Source of the DNA: Solen grandis
Lineage: Eukaryota > Mollusca > Bivalvia > Adapedonta > Solenidae
DNA: 64,000 bases
Reading direction: 5' to 3'
Assembly: GCA_021229015.1 (NCBI GenBank)
Contig: CM037794.1
Location: 43,769,922-43,833,921 of the forward strand
A program made the position numbers and the translations under genes. The notes beneath the pieces are model-generated. The model was not told the origin of the DNA, searched no databases, and was given only the letters and a program-made list of their open reading frames with translations. Below are positions 20,868 to 35,800 of this stretch, one piece after another. Positions within the stretch are counted from its first letter, which is position 1; every line of letters starts with the position of its first letter.

Positions 20868-23800
20868 CTGCACAACATACAGGATCTCAACAATGGACGT
20901 CTCACTTGGTTTCAATCTTGTTATACACTGATTACAAAGTAATTTAAATAAATGACTCTCTATGGCACATACAGTTATGTATGTGGTCAATATTATGGGA
21001 GGATACCTGAAGAAAACTCTTGAGTCTGGATGGACAACCAAAGTTACTCTAAAGCACATGACCGGGAATCAACTGATGTATTCACTCTTTTAATAATATT
21101 AGAGTTGTTGTTCTTGTGGCACGGTATATCGCATTTCACGCCTACCTACAATAGTCTGTTATTGCACTTCACATTTACCCACAACAGAATTCTACGCATT
21201 GGGACAACTGTAATATTTTGCAATAATGCAAGCTACATGTACAAAACAAGAGCTGTCAGAGGACAGCACGCTTGACTATTCAAAATGCTTGTTGGTAAAT
21301 CAAATGAAATCTATTTCAATTCTTGCCCTTCACATACCTTGTACATAATAATAGTCAAAAATGATAAACCTTGATAGTCTGATACCCCTTAATATTTTTT
21401 ATGAAGTCTAAAATCAATCCCATGCCTAGTTACTGAGACATAAGCATAATAACACTGTGCATGCAAAACTTTAACAATCCAAGCAATAAAGGGGCCATAA
21501 TTTGCATAAAACTCAGTTCAAAATTTATCCTCCTTGGTCTTCTGATGCCCTAAAGACACTCCTTAACTTTCTAGTCAATTCCACAAGCAATTTCTGAGAT
21601 ATAAGCTGGATAGTAGCTTAAATGCAAAAAATTAACCAAAATTCAAAGTTAAAAGTGGACCATAATTTTTAATATATTCCATCAAGTGTTATCTACCATG
21701 AAAGTATGATACCCCTAAACATATTAAAGATGTTTCAAATTAATTGTATGCCTGGATACTGAGATATTTGCATGAAAATACCTTGCATGCAAAACTTTAA
21801 CCAAAATTTCTAAGTTAAAAAGGGGCCATAATTTGTAACATATTCTATCAAGAGTTATCTACAATGAAAGTATGATACCCCTAAACATGTTAAAGATGTT
21901 TAAAATCAATTGCATGCCTGGATACTGAGATATAAGCATGAGAGTACTTAAAATAGCCAATTTCTAAGTTAAAAAGGGGCTAATATTTGTAATATATTCC
22001 ATCAAGAGTTATCTACCTTGGTTGTCTGATGCCCCTTAACATATTCATAAACTTTCAAGTCAATACCATAAATGGTTATTGAGATATAAGGCTGATAGAA
22101 GCTTGCATGCAAAACTTAAACCAAATTTTCTATTGCATGCAAAACTTTAACCAAAATTTCTAAGTTAAAAAGGGGCCATAATTCATATTAAATTCACTCA
22201 AGAGTTATCTACCTTGATTGTCTGATGCCCCTTAACATATTCATAAACTTTCAAATCAATACCATAAATGGTTATTGAGATATAAGGTTGATAGTAACTT
22301 GCATGCAAAACTTAAACCAAAAGCTGCAACGCCAACGCCGACGCCAGGGTGACTACAACAGCTCTCATATTCTTCGAATAGTCGAGCTAAAAATAAAGGG
22401 ATGTATTATGGTACTTTGTGGCTTGAGGCAGACGGGATATTGGGTCTGTTAAATAGGTGTACTTTCTCAATCAGTTTTTTTTTTCCAAGAAAATTCCTGA
22501 ATAATGACAAACTATTTGTATATGTAACACTGCTGTACCTGCACTGTCCACTTCGTCATAGTTGCTCCTGAGGAAGTCTGTCACCATGGTTATATGTTTG
22601 CCAAGGTCCTGCTCATGAAATTCTGGAAGAACAAAACAAGAATAGAGTCAAAATATCAGGAAAAGACAAAAAGAAGTATGTCAGTACCTTAAGTCTAGCA
22701 AAAAATGGAATAATCTTCTGACATAAAAAAATAATAGTTTAATTATCATTTTAATGATAGTTTCATCATTTCTCTTGTCAATTAATTCTGTAAAATATTT
22801 TCGTTGGCATTAATATACATTGAATAAGTAATAAACCCAATTGGGTTGGTACAAGTATTTGTGAATTCATGTTCTAAAAAACATGAGGTCTATCAATTTG
22901 ACAGGTTTTTGTGTGGATTAATATTCATGGAGAAAGATGTCCACAAAATTATTAAAAGTTAGTCCCCTGTGAAAATAAATGATTTTACAGTATAACAGAA
23001 GTTGAACATCTTAAAAGAACTGCCGTGTTTTTGTATTGAAAAAGATGTACTAATATAACTTCAAGACAGTGTACAATTTGAATTTTAATGCATTTTTTAA
23101 CAAACTATGTGCACTTCAAGGTTCTGAAAAGAAACTGGTGCCATCACTGAAGGTGAGGAATTCTGCTACATAGCCATGACTCACCAATATGAAACTAGAA
23201 CTATCACTGAGGGTGAGGAATTCTGCTACATAGCCATGACTCAACAATATGAAACTAGAACTATCACTGAGAGTGAGGAATTCTGCTACATAGCCATGAC
23301 TCAACAATATGAAACTAGAACTATCACTGAGAGTGAGGAATTCTGCTACATAGCCATGACTCAACAATATGAAACTAGAACTATCACTGAGAGTGAGGAA
23401 TTCTGCTACATAGCCATGACTCAACAATATGAAACTAGAACTATCACTGAGAGTGAGGAATTCTGCTACATAGCCATGACTCAACAATATGAAACTAGAA
23501 CTATCACTGAGAGTGAGGAATTCTGCTACATAGCCATGACTCAACAATATGAAACTAGAACTATCACTGAGAGTGAGGAATTCTGCTACATAGCCATGAC
23601 TCAACAATATGAAACTAGAACTATCACTGAAGGTGAGGAATTCTGCTTCATAGCCATGACTCAACAATATGAAACTAGAACTATCACTGAGAGTGAGGAA
23701 TTCTGCTACATAGCCATGACTCAACAATATGAAACTAGAACTATCACTGAGGGTGAGGAATTCTGCTACATAGCCATGACTCAACAATATGAAACTAGAA

Positions 23801-26800
23801 CTATCACTGAGAGTGAGGAATTCTGCTACATAGCCATGACTCAACAATATGAAACTAGAACTATCACTGAAGGTGAGGAATTCTGCTACATAGCCATGAC
23901 TCAACAATATGAAACTAGAACTATCACTGAGAGTGAGGAATTCTGCTACATAGCCATGACTCAACAATATGAAACTAGAACTATCACTGAGAGTGAGGAA
24001 TTCTGCTACATAGCCATGACTCAACAATATGAAACTAGAACTATCACTGAGGGTGAGGAATTCTGCTACATAGCCATGACTCAACAATATGAAACTAGAA
24101 CTATCACTGAGGGTGAGGAATTCTGCTACATAGCCATGACTCAACAATATGAAACTAGAACTATCACTGAAGGTGAGGAATTCTGCTACATAGCCATGAC
24201 TCAACAATATGAAACTAGAACTATCACTGAAGGTGAGGAATTCTGCTACATAGCCATGACTCAACAATATGAAACTAGAACTATCACTGAGAGTGAGGAA
24301 TTCTGCTACATAGCCATGACTCAATATGAAACTAGAACCATCACTGAAGGTGAGGAATTCTGCTACATAGCCATGACTCAACAATATGAAACTAGAACTA
24401 TCACTGAAGGTGAGGAATTCTGCTACATAGCCATGACTCAACAATATGAAACTAGAACTATCACTGAAGGTGACAGAATATCAGAACTCTGTGATAATTC
24501 ATCCAACCCAAATGTATTGAGAATATGCACAACTAGACTTGATACTGATCAATCTTGTGAAATTTCATCAAATTTGAGCCAGGGTTTGGAGATGAAGAGA
24601 AGACAAGATTATGTCTACAAACGGGCGGACAGCAAGCCGATTCCAGTATACCCCCCAAAACTTTGTTGCAGGGAGTATAAAGATATATTTGAAGTGGGTA
24701 TACAGTAACTCTACACATGATAAGCAATAATCAGGCTCTACACCAACCCTTCAGGGTGCTGGTCTTACCTGGGTCCAGTGGGTATACAATACAGGCAGGC
24801 ATAGTCTGATTGGAGCCTGGACACTGGACCTCAAACACCCCACGAGGACAGCGTACGTCCAGTATAGCCCCGTCCCACATGTACGGTTGGTCTGTCCCAG
24901 TTATCAAGCAGTGGGAGCACACTAGGTATGCGTCTACCTTGACAAACGGCCACTCCTGCAGACACATACAGAAAATGTATTCTCAAGTAGACCATCTCTA
25001 AAATGTAACATAAATACAGACAGAATCAACCAGAACTAAGATTGGTCAAAGGTTTCTAAGATTGGTCGATGGTTTGTGGAAGTGCCTTGTTTTCATATCT
25101 GATTAAGATTGCTTTAGAATGCAAGATACTAAAAGGAGATTACAGAATATAACTGGCCATTTTCCTGTATTTTAAGAGTGAGTAACTATAGCCCGAGTTG
25201 TTTGAAAATGGTAACTTAATCAGATTAGTTTTTTGATACTGATTTCAAGGATTGATTCTGAACCTTCCTTTGATTAAAATTATTTAAGACCTCCTCTGCA
25301 AAATACTGGAACATAAAAAAATTAGTTCACCATGATAGTCAACCTATCACAGTATCTAACAATGATAATCATAATGATCAACATAACTATCAGCCATCAT
25401 TACCTGCAGGAGAACCTTAATGTCAGCCCGCGCCTTCAGCATCAGATACCACAGTTCCTGAAGCTCCGCCCCTCTCACTGACAGGGTAATCTCCATCTGT
25501 CCGTCCATTTTCTTTCTACACAGCAGGAGCCTGGACTTGTTCAACTGGGCCAGGATCCCATCCTTCCAGTCTTCACGCTGACTGACGTAACTCTGTAGCC
25601 GAGCGGACATCTTCTCAAAGAAGTTTGGCAGTCCTTGTTTGAGGAAGTGCAGCTCAAACTGTATCTCTATTGTGTTTGAAGGGGTCTGAAAATTTAATTG
25701 TTTTTATTTCAAAATATTTGTAATTATTATGTGTAACATATTTGCAGCCTAAAAAATATCAAATCATTTAATTATTCGGCTGTATTTGGATAGGAAAAGA
25801 AATTTGAACAACAACAAAAACATTTCAAACTTAAATGTCATGAGAACTGTTTAAAACAGGCCCCATTTCCCAAGACATTTGTTTTTATTCATTTTCAAAT
25901 GTTTACAGACATATGGTTCTGTTGTTTTCTTTCTTCCAAAATACTATATTAATTAATTCCAATATATTTTTCCAGTTTATTAAATGTGAAAATTTAAGCT
26001 TTCTTTTCCATTTACGGCTAAGTAAACTGCACATAAACAGTATCACAAATAAAACCATGTGTACTTTTGTGTAACTCATGTTAACCACTGACTACCATGT
26101 TATCACTGTGCAGCCTATAGACAGAATGTAAGCCAATCTGAATTCATCTTTAAACACTGGAAGGGTCCACAAGCAGAGTGAAACAGAACATACCAAATGG
26201 AACTGACTTTCAATGCAAGCATATAAGTACTATATGATATGTTTTGGAAAGAGAGATGAGATCTTGAATATAAAAGCACATGCAGTTGCTAACATGAACA
26301 GCATACCTTCTGTGGCCACTTAGCAACAAAATCGTTTGGGGCAGCAGCTGTAAGGAACCATGGGAAATGCAGAATCCTTGATGCTCCGATTGTTTCTGGT
26401 GAACTGATCACGTTTTCCACCGTGTAACAGAGGTCAAACTTGAGCATGAGGTCAATAAATATATCACGGGACTCAAGACTGAGGTTGAAATGCTGAAGAG
26501 TGTAGTTCAAGAGCTCCACTGTCATCAGACCCCGCTGAAGGAACGCATCCTTCTGAGACATGAACTTGCTCTGTGTTAATCCTGAAGAATACAACATGAA
26601 ACAAATATTGGAAGTTCTTTATTTGCCAGTAGAGTGAGAATACTCCAATCACTCTTTTTAGGAGAGTTAAAAAATATCTTCTTGTCTCAAAACTTATCAT
26701 CACTATGTGTTACTATGTCAGACAGTCTTGATAATTATAACAAAATTCCATAATTCATTAAAGACAAAGTGAATCATGACGTGCCAACATATAGGCTCAG

Positions 26801-29800
26801 TACGTATCAATCTTTTAAAGTTTCATCAAAATCTGATGAAAGCTCACTGAGAAAAAGGGCGGGCAAATCCCATCTAAAGATGGACCGACCAACATACGTG
26901 ACTTTCAATATAGCCCCATATGCTTCATATCTGAAGAGTATAATAATTCGAAGTCACAAAAAATAATAATTTTGAGAAAACTAAGTAGTGTCCAAAGACT
27001 TAAGCGTGCCTGAAAATTTAAGAGTATGTAAATGAAAATTACAAAATACAGGAGTTTTCTTAAGTGGATGCCCACGCCGGGTTAAAATCACTGCGGGCAA
27101 GTGATTTTTCAAAGAAGATAGCCCGGCGGGCAAGTTTATTTATGTAAATGAAATCTTTCGTTTTTTTTATTTCCTATAATTTATCAGGGGTAAAATGCTT
27201 GCAAATTGTGTTTGATACATATTAACTAAATTCCACCTTAATATTGCACATATTTAGTTTTAAACATTAACAAACACCAACTAACTTCAAGATCGGGCAA
27301 CCTGTTTTCACAGGGGGCTAGTAGATGTTCAAAGTGACTTGCCCCCTGGACAAGTGAAAGTCAAATCCTTAAGTAAACCCCTGAAATATTATTGATAAAC
27401 TATTTTTCTTTCACTCATAATTGGCAAATAGAGCTCTGCAGAGCTGCGCCAACACTTGTCTGTTTTTATGAAAACAACAGGGGGCCATATTTGAGATTTC
27501 AAGTTAGAGTATAAAGAGTAAGTGTTAGTAAATACTAAAAAGAAGAAGAAATGTAATTGCTTTGAATAAAGATATTTACAAAAATTAAAATCTAATTCTA
27601 GTGTTGATACCTTTCATGGTTTTCAAAAATTTTACTTCTAAGTTAAAAAGGGGCATAACTCTGGAAATATAACTTTCAGAATAATGCCCTTTGTCTTACA
27701 ACTGCACCTTGTAATGATTATCTAGTATTCTTAGTTTCGTGTTGATACCTTTCACAGTTATCAAATCATTTTACCACATAAGCAATTAATTTCGTGTCGA
27801 CACCTTTTAAAGTTTTTGAGTAATGGGCTACATTAAAGTTATTGCACGCCAACAACATCGACGCAGCGATCATAATAGCTCGACTTTTCCTTCAAAACAT
27901 ACAAGCTAAAAGTGATGCTTTAATTGCTGCCAATTCAACTGAATTACAAAAAATAATATTTGAATTTAACTGAATTACCAAATAAAATATATATCCATAT
28001 ATACAATATTAACATTTTCTTATCAATATTGCACTTTCAATAATACCAATACATGGCATCAAAATATAAAATTTTATAATCAATGGTGCATCTTTCCATG
28101 TAGCTTAATGATGGGTGTATACCGTGAATGGTCAGGACACAACTATATTTGGATAATGACTCTACCTGCCCTAACTCCATACTCCTCCACATATGTGACC
28201 ACCTCCTTGAAGTCGTGTCTAAATATAGCGCGCAACATCTCCACCAGAGTTTCCGGGTGATGAAACACGATGCCCCGCAGCCTCGGGTTGTCATGGTACC
28301 AAACAATTTCACCTGGGACAAAGGGCACAACATTTTTTAAATTTAAGGATAACTTTCAAAGAAAATTATGTTCATTGCTTGAATTTTTTTTTTGGGTGGG
28401 GGGGGGGGGATATCAATCCAGGAAGCCTGTTTGTTGGCCTGCTAAGGTTTAACATTTCAGTCAGATACATTATGTTATCTAATTATACTCAATGTCAATA
28501 CAAGCCAAGGGTTTTGGAGATGAGGTGTGGGCAAGATAGAATCTCCTGACATACGGACAAGCCGATTCCAGTTGTAGGGGTTGTTATATAAAATTATGTT
28601 CAGTCATATATATAAACTAGAGGACCATGATGGCCCTAGGTCGCTCACCTGAGAACCAGGTATTAGTGGGAAGAAAGGAAACAGCAAATATCTCATGATA
28701 TTATAGAAAATGGGTTCTGCCCCTGCCAGCTATAAATCCAATGCATACTTTTGGACGGGAAGAACTTTCAAATTGTACTATATACATAAGGAAAATGGGC
28801 TTTGCCCCTGACAGCAATGTTTTTTTTTACCAATCCAAATAATCTGAATAATCTTGGTACATGTAGTGAGTAACCCATGAAAAATCTGTGCCAAAAAACT
28901 TTGAAATCCAGCTAGTACTTTTAGACAAGAAGAATTTTCAAATTTGAACTATATTCATATAAGGAAAAGGGGCTTCGCTCCTTGCTGCCATGTTTTTTTT
29001 TCAATCCTGTAACTTGAACAATCTTGGTATAGAGTGACCAATGGAACATCTATGCCAAAAAACAATCCAGCCAGTACTTTTGCACAAGAAGAATTTACAA
29101 ATCTGTACTATAAACATTTAAGGAAAATTGGCTCCGCCCCCTGGCAGCTGTATTTTTCAACAGATCAAAATAATTTGAACAATCTTGGTAGAGAGTGACC
29201 TGGAACATTTGTGCCAAATTACTTTGAAATCCAGCAAGTACTTTTGGGGGAGAAGATTTTTGAAGTTTTTACATTTTTTTCCCTATTTAGTTGCCATGGC
29301 ACCCAGATTTTGGCAAGGAATTCAACTCGTTGAACAACTTTGGAAGAGGACCACCCAAAAAACATTCCTGTAAAGTTTTATAAAAATTGGCTCAGTAGTT
29401 TAGGAGAAAATGTTGTTTAAGTTACATGTTGACGACGGATGCCAGATGACAGACATTCATCAGTCAAGATAGCTCACATTGAGCTCATTGGCCAAAACAA
29501 TGATACAATTACAATGTTAATATTTTCTATGTTGTTCTTGATTTATCTCTTACTATCACTTTACATTTATCTCCGTCTATCACTTAATCTATCTATCACT
29601 TTTACATTTATCTCCTATTATCACTTAATCTATCCTACATTATTCTATCATTTCTATCCTACATACTCATCACTTTATCACTTTATCTATCACTTTTACA
29701 TTTCCCTCCTACAATCACTTTTACATTTATCTCCTACTATCACTTTTACAAAAGTATTTCAAACAAAGTAATATTAAATCCTGGGCCTACCATGCTGACA

Positions 29801-32800
29801 GATACTCACCAGTGACATGTAAATATCGCAGAACCATTTCCAGGCTACTTTCTGCTGGGCCCTGAAGCATGTTCACAGTCTGTGTGGTAGAGTCCAGATC
29901 TTGTTGAAAATGTTCAGCGTTTCCTCCCAGCTAAGAATTTTCTCTGGTCTCTCCTGGATGTCTGTCAGAAACTTGAACCAAGTTTCAGGAACTCTTTGTT
30001 CCTCTGCCATCTTCAGCATGTTTGTCAGGTTCTCATGGAAGTCTATGATGCCTGTTGGAAGACAGTGTAATTTTTGTTTTTCTTTTTAATTTAGTTTTGT
30101 GACCCTTAGTTTCTTACTTCATTTCAAATCAAAATTGAATTTCCATGGATTGAACTTTATTGTTTTTTTCATGGAGCTTACAAATACAAATCCTTCTTGG
30201 CAATTCCTGTGTTGGGCCATTACTTTGCACCTGGAAAGGTTTTGAAAATTCCTATCCCCCAAATGAAGGATCCAAACTAACAACCTTCTGTTTCATAGCC
30301 AATGACCACTAGAACTGTGCTGCCTATTTATTTCCCACACAAATGATGGCATCATTATAATTATAAATATTATTTCTGAAAATTCAAGGACTATTTGATT
30401 TGGGAAGTTTAGTACATAATGAGATGAAACAATTCAAGTAAACAAGATTTTTTTTACACAAATGATAGGTTTAAAATAATATATATGTTTGAATATTAAT
30501 TCAAATAGTATAAACAGTCAATTAGTTCAAATAATATACACAATCTATCATTTCAAGTAGTATACAGTCAATTCATTCAAAGTAAATTAATGAAATAATT
30601 AATTCAGTAGGATACACAATCAATTAATTAAAGAACACAGTTACTTAAAGATTGCATATGGTGTTACTAATATCACATTATAATGCATGACATAATTTTA
30701 TTAATCATGATAAAGATTTTTCATTATATAAACAATTTTGCATATATAAGTGATTGATACAAGTTTTGTTTGTTTGATTTCTTGCATTGTACAAGTTGAA
30801 GTTATGTGATAAACAATATCTAAATAAATATCCATTCTTTGCTGTCAGCAAATTCAGCCATTAAGTTGATAAGTACCTGATAATGTTTCTGCACAACTGA
30901 CGACGAAGATAGTGTCCGGCAGCTTGACACGTGTACGTCTCATTTTTTCATGAGATCCACCCTCTCTTGTAGTCGCTGGGTACACAGGTCTGGGAACTGC
31001 CGGCCCGAGTCCTTATACAGCCGCGTCAGTTTCTCTTGTTCTCCTGAGATACATGCTTCCAGGTCCTGTATAAACAGTCTCTTTTGAAACAGTCTTGATT
31101 GATTAACGTAAAAAAGCTTACATTGACTTTTTGTATTCAAATAAAAGAATCAAGGGCTGAAAAGGCCAAAATGGCATCAAATATGAATTTAAAAATGCTA
31201 CAAAATACTAGACAAATGCTACCATAAACTGACCCTATGGAATTCTTTACATAAAATTATATGAGTGCACTATTTTGCCAGTGGCTTTGGATTTCAGAAG
31301 CAAGTCCAAGCAATTAAATGTTTCCAGTTTGGCGCCCCAAGCTTGCAACTAAAGTACAACTTTAAAAGGATGAAGCAGAGTAGAAAATGGTTCAAAGAGT
31401 ACTAGTTATTCAAATTATGTCACAATAAATTTATCTTATGACGAAAAGTTACCATTCCTAAATTTATTGCAATCTATAAAATTTTCCAAAGTTTGCAGAA
31501 TTATTGTTTTTCTCTTAGTAAAATATGGTCCCCTTCCCAAAAACTCACAAGCTATCACAGAAGGTGTTCAATATCTTGACATAACATGTAAGAAGAGCTG
31601 TGTATAGACAAACTAGATGTGGGTGTTCCTCGGAACACTTGTGTCGCCTGCATTTAAGCATGTTTGATGAAAGAATTGACTAGAAAATCGATCTTTTGAC
31701 AAATTATTGATAAAGCATAATTTTTGGAAAACACACACACATATATTTTTTTTTTGGGGGGGGGGGGGGGGAAAAAATAAACAGGCAAATTAAAATTTTC
31801 CCGAGCACTTTCGACAAAGTCTTAAGAGGTTTAATGACTATGAATTCAAAACATTAACTGTAAGAAAAATTATGACGTCATTAAGCACTTATGACGTTAA
31901 TTATATATATGTTGCAAGTTTGTAGTCATCATTATCATTATTGAGTTATCATTCTTGTGTACTGCACTCAGACCAATGAGATCTATCTACTATAAATGTT
32001 TAAGGCAACACTTCAAATACTTTACAAGTTATGCACCACACAAGAATTAAATCCAAAAAAATAAACAAAGGGAAATAACTCCAAAAATACAACAGTTATC
32101 ATTCTTGCACAATGCACTCCATGAGATCTTTCCACCTGTGAGGTTTCAAAGTAATACCTCAAATACTTTTCGTGTTATGCTCCAGACAAAAATGAAGTCT
32201 GAGTATCAACAAAGGGCAATAACTCAAGGAAAAAGAGAAACAGAGTTATCATTCATGTGCACTGCACTCAGACCATTGAGATCTATGAAGTTTCAAGTCA
32301 ACACCTCAAATACGTTTCGAGTTATGCCCCAGACAAAAATTAAGTCTGAAAATCAACAAAGGGAAATAACTCAGAAAATAAAACAGAGTTATCATTCTTA
32401 TGCACTGCACTACAAATCCATGAGATCTTTCCATCTATGAAGTTTCAAAGCAATATCTCAAATACTTTTCGAGTTATGCTCCGGACAAGAAAGTGTGACG
32501 CCGACGACGACGCCGACGACGACGCCGACGACGACGACGACGACGACGGACAAAGTGATCCCTATGTGTCTGCCATGCTATGCAGGCGACACAAAAATGA
32601 GGTGGTAAGAAAAACTTAACCAAAGTGTGACGCCAACCCAGAAGTAGGATGCTCCCCTTTCTTCATAAAAGTGAGCTAGGAAGGTTATTGGGATGCGATC
32701 TGACAGGACTGAGTGCAGGAAGCCTGTGTGGCACTCCCTTCACTTTTCTAAAGTAGGGGGTAGAGAAGCCAGGCCTTCGCTGTCGTGCGCCAATGGCTCT

Positions 32801-35800
32801 AAATTATTTAAAGTGGCTCCAATTTTTTAATTTGGGGCATTGCAATGTCGCATGATTTTCATTTCTATGAATGACCTAAGCAGTCAATCTGGTTATCAAT
32901 TTTGCTCACACGGATATATGCTGGACCAAGAAAAATGGTATGTAAAACAAGTGACCCCTGGTGCGGGGGCATTTATCACCATAAGGTCATGATTTGTACA
33001 ATCTTGGTAATGAACTATAAGATGATGCTACATACCAAATATCTAATCTCTAGGCCTTATGGATTCATAGAAGAAGATTTTTAAAGATTTTCCTATATAA
33101 CTCTATGTTAAACAAGTGACCCCTGGTGCGGGGGGGGGCATTTATCACCATAGGGTCATGATTTGAACAATCTTGGTAATGAACCATTAGATGATGCTAC
33201 ATACCAAATATCTAATCTCTAGGCCTTATGGATTAATAGAAGAAGATTTTTAAAGATTTTCCTATATAACTCTATGTTAAACAAGTGACCCCTGGTGCGG
33301 GGGCATTTATCACCATAGGGTCATGATTTGAACAATCTTGGTAATGAACCATTAGATGATGCTACATACCAAATATCTAATCTCTAGGCCTTATGGATTC
33401 ATAGAAGAAGATTTTTAAAGATTTTCCTATATAACTCTATGTAAAACAAGTGACCCCTATTGCGGGGGCATTTATCACCGTTTGGCTATGATTTGAACAA
33501 TCTTGGTAATGAACCATTAGATGATGCTACATATGAAATATCTAAGCTCTAGGCCTTATGGATTAATAGAAGAAGATTTTTAAAGTTTTTCCTATATAAA
33601 TCTATGTAAAACAAGTGACCCCTGGTGCGGGGGAATTTATCACCATAGGGTCATGATTTGAACAATCTTGGTAATGAACCATAATAGACTACATGCCAAA
33701 TATCTAAGCTCTAGGCCTTATGGATTCATAGAAGAAGATTTTTAAAGATTTTCCTATATAACTCTATGTAAAACAAGTGACCCCTATTGCGGGGACATTT
33801 ATCACCGTTTGGCTATGATTTGAACAATCTTGGTAATGAACCATTAGATGATGCTACATACCAAATATCTAAGCTCTAGGCCTTGCAGTTTTGCAGAAGA
33901 TTTTCAAAGTTTGCATTGTTAAAATCTAGTTTTAGCTCCTGTGACCTAATTATGCAATGGACCAGAACCATTTATACAACTTTAGCAGAGCTTCATCCAA
34001 GGAACATTCCTGCAAAATATTTTTCAAATTGGCCAAGCCGTTTAGGAGGAGATGTTGTTTGAAGCAATTGTTGACGCCGGACGCACGGACGCCCGCCGGA
34101 CAAAAGGCGATCAGAAAAGCTCACCTTGAGCACGTTGTGCTCATGTGAGCTAAAAACAGATTCAGTCAATCAAAGTCAGTGATGTTGACTCCATTTTAAG
34201 GAAGCATGGAAAATTGGTTACACATGCTGAGATATGATCGGATGCAAAGACTAGGGCAATGATCTGTAACATGAGCATTAAGGCTTAGATATTACTGCCA
34301 TGATTCTTGAAAGAAATGCAACAACATGCATGTAAGCATAAACAGTGTTAAGATATAACTTTCATAATATCATTTACTAGAATGACTTTATGTAATCAAC
34401 TAGAATAACAATTTGAATACTTGACTAGTATGACAAAAAAGGAGATGATAATTTCAAACTTATGATATGTGTGATCAATTAAACAATAATTTTGAAATAG
34501 ACAAGCTCAGAAGATACCATTTAACTTAAAATAATGCAGTTATTAATTATAAGAACAGAAACATCTTTATTAACGTTATATATGCATTAGTCCTTAACTT
34601 GTGTAAAATATGTTCACGTTTTGATTATATCATTGTCATGAAAAGAAAAAATAGCTCCAATTTTTTAAATTTGGCTCAGACAAACAATAAGCCAGAGGAA
34701 GCCTTGAGTAGCTAGTAGCTCCAATGATGAGTACCCTGATTTTGCTGTTCTCCTCATCATGCATCCGTTCCAGTATGTCAGATGTGGCTGCCTGAATGTG
34801 ATCAGCGCTGCAGAGATCCGAGTGCGTACCCACTATCATCACGGTCGCCCCTGGTAACCAAGAGAGGGATTGGCAATGTCAGATGCAGAGCTTTCAACAT
34901 GGCAGAGAAAGAACCTTAATGACTTTAGACAGATAATTTTCAAAATAATCAAGGAACCATGAAATGGCTGAAGAAATAGTTGAACTAATTTCAGAATATT
35001 TTTTGGAGAAGAAGTGAGGAAAATCAAGAGGGCCAGAAATATGTCAGATAGCTCAACTGAGTACTATCAACTTAACCCTTTAACTACCAGGTCCCCCAAT
35101 CATATATAAACAGGCTATTTGCCATCTTAGAAATTTCTTAGAAATTATAAACTATTACTGTACTAACATAATGTGGCTGCTTCCCTTTCGCTGCCAACAA
35201 GATGGGTTTACCCATTATAAAGGTTTCTCATGTGTAGGACAAGTTTATCTGTTCTGTAGGCTGGGAAAGGGTTAACTTTGATTAAGTGACCATATCTTTA
35301 TTGATAACACAAATGTTCTTTAGAACACATTTTTCACCAGCTGAAGTTTGATGGAAAAAGTGTGACAGAAGGACTGACTGATGACGGAAAGTGATCCCTA
35401 TGTGTCACCTAGAGCTGCTTACAGCAGGTGACACAAAAATATGGTCAGTCTTTATGATTTTTTGCAAATTTCATAAATATCTGTTAAATATATCTACTAA
35501 ATATTATAATTACATGATATTCTATTATTTGAGTTACACACCTTGTCAATCTAATACAGAGCTCAGTAACATGAAAAGGTATTTGTGCAATTTAATTGAG
35601 TTTTTGACAATATGAACTGGCAATATTTTAATAGAGTTATCATAACATATTTTGCTTTTTGTTACCCCATGAATCTGCAAACTACATGTATTGTTTTTTT
35701 GCCAAAATTAATTGGGTAAATACTCAAATACCCTGCTTATCTGTTACTCAGCTAATATATAACCCATATTGTTTTGAACTGGTTTTTATGTGTGTGTTTA

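Noticed and set aside
23116..24708. Long frames (442 aa on -, 510 aa on +) as genes
   Set aside because: They are products of a 60-bp tandem repeat, lie in an intron, are open on both strands, and the + frame runs into a dispersed repeat.
32498..32550. Poly-Asp coding run (DADDDADDD)
   Set aside because: It is the GACGAC tract of a pearl-like element.
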